IMG/VR virus record: IMGVR_UViG_3300031521_000177
Coordinates: 1 to 38,500 of that record
From: a virus
Reading direction: 5' to 3' (one strand)
DNA: 38,500 nucleotides
In this document: positions 7,245 through 15,743 of the stretch, piece after piece
Position numbering within the stretch: the stretch's first letter is position 1
Layout of the letters: the number at the start of each line of letters is the position of its first letter
Made by a program: the position numbers and the translations under genes
The notes under the pieces: model-generated
What the model was told of the DNA's origin: nothing
Seen by the model: only the letters and a program-made list of their open reading frames with translations
Databases searched by the model: none

Positions 7245-9189
7245 AGCGCGTCGCTACGCGGAGGGTCATGCCGCCCTGAAAACGGGGCTGCTTAAAGCCC
7301 GCCGCCGCAACATACAGCCGCCACCGAAGCTGACACTCAGCCAGTGGGCGGCCGAGCACGCAAGGCTATCCGGTGAAACAAGCGCCCAGACAGGCAGATT
7401 TCATGCGTTCCCATACCAGAACGGGATCATGGACGCGATCACAGACCCCACGGTCGAAATGGTCACGGTGCAAAAGTCGGCGCGGGTTGGTTACACCAAG
7501 ATCATGGACCATGCTGCAGGGTTCTTTATTCACCAGGACCCGGCCCCCGTTCTTGTTGTTCAGCCCCGGGTAGAGGATGCGGAAGACTACAGCGTCACTG
7601 AAATCGAGCCGATGCTCCGTGATACTCCGGTGCTGAAGGAGATCGTTGGGGACCTCAAGAAGAAGGACTCCAAGCAAAAGATCAACAAGCGGATGTTCCG
7701 CAACGGCGCTTCGATGGCATTCGTTGGCGCGAACAGCCCTGGCGGCTTTCGGCGTATCACCGCACGCGTGGTGATGTTCGATGAGGTCGACGGCTATCCC
7801 GTAATGGGCGCGGGCAAGGAAGGTGACCAGATCAAGCTGGGCATCAAGCGGACTGAAAGCTTCTGGAACCGGAAAATCATCATGGGCAGCACGCCCACGG
7901 TGAAGGGCGAAAGCCGGATTGAAAAGAGCTACGCGAACAGCGACCAGCGCAAATACTTTGTCCCGTGCCCGCACTGTGGCGAATACCAGGTGCTGGAGTG
8001 GGGTGGCCCAGACACTCCCTACGGCATGAAATGGGATAAGGACGAGAGCGGCGTCGGAATTCCCGAAAGCGTGTTCTACGTCTGCAAGGCCACCGGCTGC
8101 GTTATCCATGAAATTGATAAAGACGAAATGGTCGAGCGGGGCGAGTGGCGGGCGACTAAGCCATTTACAGGCCATGCCGGCTTTCACATCTGGGCTGGCT
8201 ATAGTCTTTTCGTCAACGCTGCCTGGCACAAGCTGGTAGCGGAGTGGCTGGAGGTCAAAGACGATCCGCTGATGCGGCAGACCTTCGTCAACCTGGTGCT
8301 GGGCGAAACCTACGAAGACCGCGGCGATCGTGCTCTACAGGAAGACAAGCTGGCCGCGCGCTGCGAAGTATGGGGTGCCGAGGTCCCTGACGGCGTTGCT
8401 GTTGTGACGGTAGGTGTCGATACCCAAGGCGATCGCTTTGAATGCGAGGTCGTCGGCTGGGGGATGAACGAAGAAAGCTGGTCGATCGACTTCGAAATTA
8501 TTTCCGGCGATATGGAAACACCAGATATCTGGAGCCGGCTCGACGCCTATCTGAAACGTATCTGGTACCGCGCAGACGGCCGTGGCTTTGAAGTTATGGC
8601 GGTTTGTCACGACTCTGGCGGTCACCACACACAGAAGGTTTACGACTTTGCCAAGGCTCGCATTGGTCGCCGCGTCTGGGCCATCAAGGGTGAATCTGCA
8701 GTCGGCGGTAAGCGTTCTCCAGTGTGGCCGACCAAAACACCGAGCAAGCGGAACAAATCGTCTTTTCGTCCCGTGATCATCGGCGTCAACGCTGCCAAAG
8801 ACTCGGTTCGTTCGCGGCTTCACCTGGTCGAGAAAGGCGCGGGCTACATGCACTTCCCGGTCGACCGCGACATCAACTATTTCGCGCAACTGACATCGGA
8901 GCGTTCTGTCCGAAAAACCTCCGGGGGGCAGCATTACCGGGTTTGGGAATTGCCGCCGGGGCGCGCGAACGAAGCGCTCGACTGCCGCGTGTACGCCTAT
9001 GCCGCGCTCTGTGGCTTGTTGCACCTCGGACTCAAGCTGAATAAGCGCGCCGACGAGGTGAACGCCTTGATTGGATTGCCGCTTCAACAACCGCCCGAGC
9101 AGGTGCCGCAAGTTCTCGAAGCGGTGGTGCAACGTGCTGCCCCTGAAAAATCATCGTCCCGAAAGTCGTCGATCTCACGCATGGCGTAG
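7219..9189 (+). CDS. Terminase large subunit (lambda gpA family)
   Basis: A 656-residue packaging ATPase and cos nuclease. The N-terminal ATPase shows the lambda-type deviant Walker A QKSARVGYTK (residues 85-94) and Walker B VVMFDEVDGY (184-192). A CxxC pair (CPHCGEY, near 252) follows, then the nuclease domain with an acidic start VGVDTQGDRFE near residue 400 and CHDSGGHHT near 463. Length matches the family (lambda gpA 641). The start is GTG 7219 inside the end of terS. With TerS and the preceding region it indicates cos-type packaging. Confidence 0.96.
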   Translation: MTEKGSADEARRYAEGHAALKTGLLKARRRNIQPPPKLTLSQWAAEHARLSGETSAQTGRFHAFPYQNGIMDAITDPTVEMVTVQKSARVGYTKIMDHAAGFFIHQDPAPVLVVQPRVEDAEDYSVTEIEPMLRDTPVLKEIVGDLKKKDSKQKINKRMFRNGASMAFVGANSPGGFRRITARVVMFDEVDGYPVMGAGKEGDQIKLGIKRTESFWNRKIIMGSTPTVKGESRIEKSYANSDQRKYFVPCPHCGEYQVLEWGGPDTPYGMKWDKDESGVGIPESVFYVCKATGCVIHEIDKDEMVERGEWRATKPFTGHAGFHIWAGYSLFVNAAWHKLVAEWLEVKDDPLMRQTFVNLVLGETYEDRGDRALQEDKLAARCEVWGAEVPDGVAVVTVGVDTQGDRFECEVVGWGMNEESWSIDFEIISGDMETPDIWSRLDAYLKRIWYRADGRGFEVMAVCHDSGGHHTQKVYDFAKARIGRRVWAIKGESAVGGKRSPVWPTKTPSKRNKSSFRPVIIGVNAAKDSVRSRLHLVEKGAGYMHFPVDRDINYFAQLTSERSVRKTSGGQHYRVWELPPGRANEALDCRVYAYAALCGLLHLGLKLNKRADEVNALIGLPLQQPPEQVPQVLEAVVQRAAPEKSSSRKSSISRMA

Positions 9190-9199
9190 GAGAGTTTCA

Positions 9200-9454
9200 A
9201 TGTTCACACCACGCCTCAACAACCTCAGCGGCGTTCCACCGGCCACCTTGATGCAATGGCTGACTGAATCTCAGCAGGCTTTGCATGACCTGAGTACGGG
9301 CGCTAAGGGCGAGTCATTCAGTTACGCGCAAGGGGATGGCTCCAAATCGGTGACCTATACCCGTGCTGATATTGGCGCGCTCCAAGCTCACATTCTCGCG
9401 CTGCAATATGCCCTCGGCATGCGTCGGCGCCGTGCGATCCGGCCGGTGTTCTGA
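9200..9454 (+). CDS. Head-tail joining protein, gpW family
   Basis: An 84-residue protein between terminase and portal, where lambda W lies. The pattern of a helical N-terminal half (ATLMQWLTESQQALHDLSTG), a central SYAQGDGSKSVTYTRAD turn and a C-terminal basic helix is typical of gpW-like connectors. ATG 9200 was chosen because AGGAGAG lies about eight bases upstream; the longer frame runs back into terL. The stop overlaps the portal start by ATGA-type coupling. Confidence 0.8.
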   Translation: MFTPRLNNLSGVPPATLMQWLTESQQALHDLSTGAKGESFSYAQGDGSKSVTYTRADIGALQAHILALQYALGMRRRRAIRPVF

Positions 9455-11112
9455 TGACCATTGAATCGGTAATAGTCGACTCTCGCGGTCAGCCACTCAC
9501 CCCTATGCCTCCCAAGGCAACGGGCAATGCCACAACGTTGACCGAGGGTATGGCGGGCCAGTCGGTGTTCCCCTACGAGGCGGCCAGTTGGGCCACTCAG
9601 GAAATGGGCAACTGGCTACCGTGGATCAGATCCCCCGACGCTGAGATCAACCAGTTTCGTGACCGAATGGTGGCTCGCCACCGCGACCTAGTGCGCAACG
9701 ATGGCCTGGCCGCAGGCGGCATCACACGGATACTCGACAACACCGTGGGCGCATCGCTGCGCCTGTCGGCCAATCCTGATTATCGGGCGTTGGCCGCACG
9801 AACTGGAAATCGTAAGTTTGATTCAGTATGGGCGGAAGAGTATCGGCGCACGGTAGAGGCGCTGTGGCGTGGGTACGCCGATGACATTGGCCGTTATGGC
9901 GATGTCTCACGGCAGTTGACCGTCTCTCAACAGATGCGCCTGGCGCTTCGGCACAAGCTCATCGACGGCGATTCGCTGGTGGTCAACTACTGGATGCCAG
10001 AGCGCGTTGGCTATGGCAGGGCGGATTACGCCACGGCCTTCATGGTGGTCGATCCGGACCGCCTCTCCAATCCGTTCCAGATGGTCGACAGCAAATACAT
10101 GCGCGGTGGGGTCGAAATCGACGAGCACGGCGTGCCGATCGCCTATCACATCCGCAAGGCCCACCAAAACGACTGGTACAACTCGGTCGAAAGCATGGAC
10201 TGGGAGCGGGTGGCGCGCGAGGACGAGGACGGCTGGAACCGTGTCATTCACGACTTTGAGCATGATCGTGCTGGACAAAACCGTGGCGTCGGCGTGTTCA
10301 CCCCGGTCCTGGCTCGATTCAAGATGTTGGCGCGGTACTACGGCGTCGAACTTCAAGCTGCAACTATTGCCGCGACTTTCGGCACCTACGTCACCAGTCC
10401 TTACGATCCTGCGCAGGTGGCTGAAGCTCTGGATAATACCGATGAGCTTTCTGCCTATCAGGGAATGCGGGCCGACTGGCACGAAGAGCGCCCGGCGATG
10501 CTCTCTGGCGCACGAATCCCAACACTTGCACCGGGTGAGTCGATCACTTCTGTCGGCGCTGCGCATCCGCACAATGGCTTTGGCGAGTTTGCGAGCGAGA
10601 TGTCGCGAACCTTTGCCGCTGCGGCCGGCATATCTGCCGAGCAGATCACGCAGGACTGGTCCAAAACCAACTACTCCAGCGCACGCGCCGCCCTGTTGGA
10701 AAGCTGGAAGACGCTCACTCGGCGCAACACCGAGTTCAAGATCGGCACGGCTACACCCATGTTTGCCAGTTGGCTGCATGAAGCGATGGATCGCAACGAT
10801 TTGCCACTGCCTAACGGTGCCCCTGATTTTATGGAGGCTCGCACCGCTTACTCCCGCTGTGACTGGCTTGGTGTCGCTCGGGGCTGGGTGGATCCGGTTA
10901 AAGAGAAGCAGGGTGCAATTCTCGGTATGGATGGCGGCTTGTCCACACTCAAACGTGAGTGCGCAGAACAGGGCCTCGACTACGAAGAGGTCATCCAGCA
11001 GCGCGCGGTTGAAGTTGCGCAATTCCGGGAGGCGGGCCTGCCACCACCAAGCTGGTTTGGTAATGACGCAATGAACGCCTCTACGCCCGAGAAAGGCCAG
11101 GAACCTCAATGA
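9454..11112 (+). CDS. Portal protein, lambda family
   Basis: A 552-residue protein of the lambda gpB type, forming the dodecameric ring at the capsid vertex through which DNA enters. Typical family segments are seen: RDRMVARHRDLVRNDGLAAG near residue 68, AYHIRKAHQNDWY near 230, the MLARYYGVELQAATIAA stretch near 290, and SAEQITQDWSKTNYSSARAA near 395. Length agrees with the family. It is followed, overlapping by four bases, by the prohead protease. Confidence 0.95.
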   Translation: MTIESVIVDSRGQPLTPMPPKATGNATTLTEGMAGQSVFPYEAASWATQEMGNWLPWIRSPDAEINQFRDRMVARHRDLVRNDGLAAGGITRILDNTVGASLRLSANPDYRALAARTGNRKFDSVWAEEYRRTVEALWRGYADDIGRYGDVSRQLTVSQQMRLALRHKLIDGDSLVVNYWMPERVGYGRADYATAFMVVDPDRLSNPFQMVDSKYMRGGVEIDEHGVPIAYHIRKAHQNDWYNSVESMDWERVAREDEDGWNRVIHDFEHDRAGQNRGVGVFTPVLARFKMLARYYGVELQAATIAATFGTYVTSPYDPAQVAEALDNTDELSAYQGMRADWHEERPAMLSGARIPTLAPGESITSVGAAHPHNGFGEFASEMSRTFAAAAGISAEQITQDWSKTNYSSARAALLESWKTLTRRNTEFKIGTATPMFASWLHEAMDRNDLPLPNGAPDFMEARTAYSRCDWLGVARGWVDPVKEKQGAILGMDGGLSTLKRECAEQGLDYEEVIQQRAVEVAQFREAGLPPPSWFGNDAMNASTPEKGQEPQ

Positions 11113-11972
11113 CAAACTACCCGCACCTCGCGCAGAAGCTGTTCAACGTGCCTCTCGCTATCACCCCGCAAAAAGCTGAAATCGTCATGGCGGCCTTGGC
11201 CGACCGCTTCGGCCTGGCGCGTTTATTTCACGCTGATGGCCGGGTCGTGGCATTTGATGATTGGGACGGCGATATCGGTGAGCCGGCACAAACTCGGGCT
11301 TACGAGGTAGTCGCGGGCATCGCAGTCATTCCGGTGACGGGCACTTTGGTGCAGAAACTCGGCACGCTCAAGCCATACAGCGGGATGACTGGCTACGACG
11401 GCTTGCGGGCGTGCTTAAGCATGGCCATGGCCGACGAGGATGTTCGGGGCATTGCGCTCGACATCGACAGCCCGGGCGGCGAGGTCGCTGGCTGCTTTGA
11501 CCTGGCCGATGATATCTATCGTATGCGCGGCTCCAAGCCAATCTGGGCGATTCTCACCGAGTCAGCCTATTCAGCGGCTTACGCGCTGGCCAGCGCGTGC
11601 GACCGAATTTTGGTCCCGCGCACCGGCGGCACGGGCAGCGTTGGCGTGATCTGCATGCACGTCGACATGTCCAAAGCGTTGGGTGCCGCTGGGGTCAACG
11701 TTACGCTGATCCACTACGGCGATCGCAAGGCTGACGGTTCAGATTCTCAGCCGTTATCCAAAGAGGCGATGTCTCGGTACCAATCCGATGTCGATGCCAT
11801 GGGCGAACTGTTCGTAAAAACCGTCGCGCGCAACCGCGGGCTGTCGGTGAAGACCGTGCGAGATACCCAGGCCACTACTTTCCTTGGCGCCGCCGGCGTC
11901 GAGATTGGCTTCGCTGACGCCGTGATGGCGCCTGACGAAGCGTTCCGTTCCCTGCTCGCCGAGCTGGGTTGA
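11109..11972 (+). CDS. S49 (SppA/ClpP-fold) prohead protease, gpC-like
   Basis: A 287-residue peptidase that should mature the portal or scaffold during capsid assembly. It shows VTGTLVQKLG (oxyanion strand, near 76), DIDSPGGEVAG (118-128), the nucleophile Ser155 in TESAYSAAYALASACD and the candidate catalytic Lys207 in YGDRKADG. In many related phages a C-terminal scaffold domain is fused to this protease. Here the protease ends soon after the catalytic core, and a separate acidic protein follows directly, as a likely split partner. Confidence 0.92.
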   Translation: MTNYPHLAQKLFNVPLAITPQKAEIVMAALADRFGLARLFHADGRVVAFDDWDGDIGEPAQTRAYEVVAGIAVIPVTGTLVQKLGTLKPYSGMTGYDGLRACLSMAMADEDVRGIALDIDSPGGEVAGCFDLADDIYRMRGSKPIWAILTESAYSAAYALASACDRILVPRTGGTGSVGVICMHVDMSKALGAAGVNVTLIHYGDRKADGSDSQPLSKEAMSRYQSDVDAMGELFVKTVARNRGLSVKTVRDTQATTFLGAAGVEIGFADAVMAPDEAFRSLLAELG

Positions 11973-12004
11973 AGCCTTCCACTTCTCTTAAAACCGAGGT
12001 TTAC

Positions 12005-12664
12005 ATGTCCAGACTTTCCCGCGTGGCGAGCGCGCTTTCGTTCGCCCATTTGGCCGGCATCGGCTCGATGAAAGGCAAAAAAGCCAGCGTCGAAGATGAT
12101 GACAATGACAAAAAAGGCAACCGCGCCGAAGACGACAAGGACGATGAGGGCGACGAAAAAGACAAGGATGAAAAGTCCCGCAAGGCTAAGCGCGCAAAAG
12201 CTGGCGAGGATGCCGACGAAGACGAAGAAGCCGACGACGATCAGGATGACGACGAGGGCGATGACGATGACGAAGACGAACAAAAGGACAAGGGCAAAAA
12301 ATCCAAGCGTGCCAAGGCTGAGGATGACGACGCTGATGCTGAGGATGATGGCGATGAGGAAATGCACGGCAAAAGCGCTACTGCCGCTGCCCGCCGTCGC
12401 GAGCGCGCTCGTTGTGCTGAAATCTTTGGTTCTCGCTACGCAGCCCGGAACCCTGTCTTGGCCGCGAACCTGGCTTTCAACACTTCTATGTCGCGTACAC
12501 AGGCGATCAACGTCTTGCGTGATACGCCCGCCGAAGGCAACACCAACAGCGCTCGATCCGGGAAAAATCCAGCACTTGGTTCTGCCGGAACTGAATCTCC
12601 ATCGCGCGCAGTAGCAATCGCTGGCCGCTGGGACCGCGCCATGTCCAAGGTTCGCGGAAAATAA
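12005..12664 (+). CDS. Acidic low-complexity scaffold-like capsid assembly protein
   Basis: A 219-residue protein with a very charged D/E/K-rich middle (residues about 28-118) and a C-terminal conserved segment RRRERARCAEIFGS ... LAANLAFNTSMSRTQAINVL. That segment looks like the C-terminal region usually fused to phage S49 proteases and comparable to lambda Nu3 scaffold. It probably directs prohead assembly together with the preceding protease. ATG 12005 is chosen for its GAGG five bases upstream; the in-frame TTG at 11969 overlaps the protease stop. The acidic tract is encoded by GAC/GAT/GAA-rich DNA and may vary in length between relatives. Confidence 0.7.
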   Translation: MSRLSRVASALSFAHLAGIGSMKGKKASVEDDDNDKKGNRAEDDKDDEGDEKDKDEKSRKAKRAKAGEDADEDEEADDDQDDDEGDDDDEDEQKDKGKKSKRAKAEDDDADAEDDGDEEMHGKSATAAARRRERARCAEIFGSRYAARNPVLAANLAFNTSMSRTQAINVLRDTPAEGNTNSARSGKNPALGSAGTESPSRAVAIAGRWDRAMSKVRGK

Positions 12665-12682
12665 TCACAGAGGATCCTGAAC

Positions 12683-13327
12683 ATGACTTACGTTCCGCAA
12701 ACCCCCTTGGTCGAGCAGTACCACAATGCCGGCTTCATCGTATCTCTGGCCAACGGTCACCAGTCGATTGACCAGGTCCAGTTCGCAGCAGGCCTTGGCC
12801 ACTTGACTCCTGGCTTGATCATCGCCGATGTGGCGCTGACCTACACCGCAACCCCGGCGACCGGTACGAATACCGGCAATGGCACTATCGGTTCGATTAC
12901 CGCGCAGCCACCGGCCTTGGCCGGCGCGTACAGCGTTGTCTTCACCGATGCTACCGACTTCACCGTGGCCAACCCATACGAGGTAGTGGTCGGTGCTGGT
13001 CAGCCCGGTGTTGCCTTTGGTGGCGCCGGCCTCGAGTTCACCATTACCGCGGGTGCCACACCTTTCGCGGCAAATGATTCGTTCAGTGTCACCGTCGCAT
13101 GGACTGGTGGCGGCTGGGCGCCTCTGACGTCCACGACTGGGACCCCGTTGGCTTACGCGATCTTGCGCGATTTCACCGACGCATCTGTGCGGCCAGCGAC
13201 TTCGGCGGCCGTGATGCGTAGCGCCGAGGTAAACCGGTCGGAACTCGTCTGGGATGCCAGCGTGAATGTCCACCAACAAGACACGGCCCTGGCCGCCCTC
13301 AAGGCTGTCGGCATTCTCGCTCGATAA
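12683..13327 (+). CDS. Head decoration protein (lambda gpD family) with inserted beta domain
   Basis: A 214-residue capsid-stabilising protein. The N-terminus (EQYHNAGFIVSLANGHQSID) and C-terminus (ATSAAVMRSAEVNRSELVWD) match the HDPD decoration family. Between them, residues about 50-140 form a Thr/Gly/Ala-rich beta segment (TGNGTIGSITAQP ... GVAFGGAGLEFTITAGATPF) that is absent from lambda gpD (110 residues) but common in longer phage decoration proteins. A ribosome site AGAGGAT precedes ATG 12683. It is followed by a hairpin terminator and the capsid gene, as in lambda D-E. Confidence 0.85.
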   Translation: MTYVPQTPLVEQYHNAGFIVSLANGHQSIDQVQFAAGLGHLTPGLIIADVALTYTATPATGTNTGNGTIGSITAQPPALAGAYSVVFTDATDFTVANPYEVVVGAGQPGVAFGGAGLEFTITAGATPFAANDSFSVTVAWTGGGWAPLTSTTGTPLAYAILRDFTDASVRPATSAAVMRSAEVNRSELVWDASVNVHQQDTALAALKAVGILAR

Positions 13328-13344
13328 CTCCACCACTTAAAAAT

Positions 13345-13366
13345 AACCCGCTTCGGCGGGTTTTTT
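13345..13366 (+). terminator. Hairpin with T run before the capsid gene
   Basis: Stem AACCCGC / GCGGGTT with TTCG tetraloop and six T, followed within ten bases by the capsid ribosome site CAGGAG. It is a strong terminator by form, yet it lies inside the late operon, so it is either read through by antitermination or acts as an mRNA processing or stability element. Confidence 0.8.
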
Positions 13367-13385
13367 GTTTTCAGGAGCCCCACCT

Positions 13386-14429
13386 ATGGCCTCGCTTGAC
13401 GTTTTCCATCAGGACATTTTTTCCGAAATTGCCCTGACTACCGCCGTTGAAAAATACCCGTTCAAGCCGACGGGCATCGGTGATCTCGAGTTGTTCGAGC
13501 CTGATCCGATTCGCACCACCGCGCTGGCGGTTGAGCAGCGCCAAGGCAAGCTGGTGCTGATCCCGTTCTCGGATCGCGGCGAAGAAGGCACGCAGCGCCC
13601 CACCGAAAAGCGTCAAGCGCGCTACTTCGATGTTCCGCGCTTGATGCACTCCGACACCATCACCGCGCAGGAAATCCAGAACATCCGCTCGTTCGGGAGC
13701 GAAAGCGAGTTGATGCAGATCGAGACCGAGGTGGCGCGTCGCGTCAATGGTCCGACCGGCCTCACCAGCAACATTGAATACACCTGGGAGTTCCAGCGCT
13801 TGGCGGCCATCCAGGGTCTTTGCCTGGATGCGGACGGGGAGGTCAAGTTTGACTGGTTCCAGGAGTTCGGGATCCAGAAGCCTGGCGACATCGTGTTCGA
13901 CCTGCGCCTCAATGCGGACGGTTCGGCAACCAAGCCGAACACCATCCGGCCGCTGTGCAACAACATCGTTCGGAACATGGCGCGCAAATCGCAGGGCGCG
14001 TTCGTACCGACCACCGAAGTCTATGCGTTGGCCGGTGATGCGTTCTGGGACGAGCTGACCAACCACCCAGACGTGACCAAGACTTACTACAACTGGGCAG
14101 CAGCTCAGGAGTTGCGTCAGGGAAATGCGTTTCAGGCGATGCGCTTCGGTGGCATCAACTGGTTCAACTACCGCGGCTCCGACGATGCGTCGACCATTCA
14201 CGTAGCGACCAACCAGGCGAAGTTCTTCCCGAAAGGCGCCCCTGGTATCTTCAAGGTGGCCTATGCACCGGGCGAAACCTTCGAATGGGTGAACACCCCG
14301 GGCAAGCCGATCTACATCCTGCCGATCTTCGACACTCAACGGAAGATGTGGTGGAAGGTCGAGGCGTACAGCTACCCGCTGCACATCTGCACCCGGCCTG
14401 AAGTGCTGTTCTCGGCAGTGCTGGCTTAA
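13386..14429 (+). CDS. Major capsid protein, lambda gpE family
   Basis: A 347-residue HK97-fold capsid protein; length matches lambda gpE (341). Family-like segments include LELFEPDPIRTTALAVEQR near residue 35, PFSDRGEEGTQRPTEKRQAR, PTEVYALAGDAFWDEL near 215 and the C-terminal WWKVEAYSYPLHICTRPEVL. ATG 13386 is preceded by CAGGAG; the frame start at 13365 lies in the terminator T tract and is rejected. It is flanked by decoration and gpFII-like genes. Confidence 0.95.
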   Translation: MASLDVFHQDIFSEIALTTAVEKYPFKPTGIGDLELFEPDPIRTTALAVEQRQGKLVLIPFSDRGEEGTQRPTEKRQARYFDVPRLMHSDTITAQEIQNIRSFGSESELMQIETEVARRVNGPTGLTSNIEYTWEFQRLAAIQGLCLDADGEVKFDWFQEFGIQKPGDIVFDLRLNADGSATKPNTIRPLCNNIVRNMARKSQGAFVPTTEVYALAGDAFWDELTNHPDVTKTYYNWAAAQELRQGNAFQAMRFGGINWFNYRGSDDASTIHVATNQAKFFPKGAPGIFKVAYAPGETFEWVNTPGKPIYILPIFDTQRKMWWKVEAYSYPLHICTRPEVLFSAVLA

Positions 14430-14431
14430 CC

Positions 14432-14770
14432 ATGGCCGTCGATTGGGACAAGGCGGTGCTCGGGCCGCTGGCCACCGTATTCGGCGAGGGCGTGCAGGCC
14501 GGTGGGCCGATCATGTTCTACCCGGGCGGCGGCACGCCTTATCCTATTGATGGCGTGTTTGATTCGGCCTACCGCGACATCCACCTGGTCGACACCTTAA
14601 TCGACGCAAACACCGTCGTCCCTGTGCTTGGTGTTCGGCTCGCCATCTTCCCGGTGGCGCCGATTCCCGATGACCAGGTGTTCATCCCGAGCACCGGAAA
14701 CATGTACCTAATCAAGGAAGTCCGGCCCGACAGCCATGGTTGGGCGAAATTGATGCTGGGGAAAATGTGA
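14432..14770 (+). CDS. Head-tail connector, gpFII-like
   Basis: A 112-residue beta-rich protein located directly after the capsid gene. The segments GVRLAIFPVAPIPDDQVFI and TGNMYLIKEVRPDSHGWAKLML fit the Phage_attach / lambda gpFII family, which completes the head for tail joining. The stop overlaps the next start (TGATG at 14768). Confidence 0.75.
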   Translation: MAVDWDKAVLGPLATVFGEGVQAGGPIMFYPGGGTPYPIDGVFDSAYRDIHLVDTLIDANTVVPVLGVRLAIFPVAPIPDDQVFIPSTGNMYLIKEVRPDSHGWAKLMLGKM

Positions 14771-15459
14771 TGACGACCACATCCGATCTGCGACTGCTTT
14801 CGGCCGAAGGCCTGATGGGTAAGACCCTGGCCGGCAGCAACGTGTTTCTGGCACGGACCTGGGCTACGTGGGATGGGAGTTACCCGATTCTCTATCTGCA
14901 CTCGCCAGGCGAGGACATGGAATCCCTTGGCAATGTCAGTGCGCCGCAGTTCACCGTCACGGCGACTATCCGCGTCAGCGCGCGGGTCGAGGTGAAGCAT
15001 CTTCCAAGGAACGGCGGTGCGGCGGCTGCGCTGGTTCAGCTCGAGGACATTCAGCAGCAGATCAAGATGGCATTGATAAACTTCCCGCCGCTGATGAAAC
15101 GGCTGCAGCAGTACCCGTTCGTTCGATCGGAAATCCGCGATAGCGGCGAAGGTGAAAGCGAACTGGCTGAACTGGTGATGGATATTGGTATGGAGTTCTA
15201 CCAGGGCCCAGAGGATTTCTACCCACTGGAAGTGAATACGACCCTGCCGCCCACGCTTGATCCTGCGGCTGAAATTGCGGCCATTCAACCCGTCGGTCCG
15301 TTGCAGCACATAAGCATCACCAACGACCTTACCAACGTCTTCGATGCCACTGGCATTTACGACAACCCCCCATTCCCGGATGCGGTCAACGCTGCACCGC
15401 GTACTGCTGGTCCTGACGGACGCGCAGAAGGCGGGCTCGATATCGATCTCACCCAATAG
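14770..15459 (+). CDS. Tail terminator/completion-like protein
   Basis: A 229-residue protein lying between the head connector and the DUF2635/sheath pair, the place of the tail terminator in Mu-like tails (Mu gp37 position). It has a beta-rich segment SAPQFTVTATIRVSARVEVK, a helical stretch LEDIQQQIKMALINFP and an acidic end. ATG 14770 is favoured by the TGATG coupling; the longer frame upstream overlaps the connector gene. The call rests on gene order plus an alpha/beta pattern, not on clear motifs. Confidence 0.55.
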   Translation: MTTTSDLRLLSAEGLMGKTLAGSNVFLARTWATWDGSYPILYLHSPGEDMESLGNVSAPQFTVTATIRVSARVEVKHLPRNGGAAAALVQLEDIQQQIKMALINFPPLMKRLQQYPFVRSEIRDSGEGESELAELVMDIGMEFYQGPEDFYPLEVNTTLPPTLDPAAEIAAIQPVGPLQHISITNDLTNVFDATGIYDNPPFPDAVNAAPRTAGPDGRAEGGLDIDLTQ

Positions 15460-15467
15460 GAGCACTT

Positions 15468-15743
15468 ATGCGCGTCTTTCCCTCCCCGGGGTTGCTCGTC
15501 CGCGACCCAGTCAAGCGTGACTTTCTGCCCCCTGATGGGCGCGAGGTCGGCGATGGCGACTTCTACTGGTTGCGCCGTATTGCCTGCGGCGACGCCACGG
15601 CCACCAAACCGACAGTCGCGCCAGAAGTGCTGCCATCTGCTGTAAACGAAACCAAGCCCGCTGACTTGCCGGCTGCTGCACCGGTGCTCGCCGATACCAA
15701 AGCGATTAAATCCACACCCTCTGATGGGAGCGACAGCCAGTGA
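15468..15743 (+). CDS. DUF2635 (Mu gp38-like) protein
   Basis: A 91-residue protein starting MRVFPSPGLLVRDPVKRDFL with the conserved LPPDGREVGDGDFYWLRRI, the DUF2635 core, followed by a long Ala/Pro-rich tail that most family members lack. In Mu-type tails it sits immediately before the sheath gene, as here (overlap 15740-15743). Its role is not established; tail assembly is likely. Confidence 0.85.
   Translation: MRVFPSPGLLVRDPVKRDFLPPDGREVGDGDFYWLRRIACGDATATKPTVAPEVLPSAVNETKPADLPAAAPVLADTKAIKSTPSDGSDSQ

Noticed and set aside
9907-11115. 402-codon open frame on the - strand opposite the portal gene
   Set aside because: It is the antisense shadow of a clear portal gene in high-GC DNA; the translated sequence has no family-like motifs and no ribosome site. 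The same applies to other long antisense frames, for example 13371-14384, 16469-17413 and 7366-8229.
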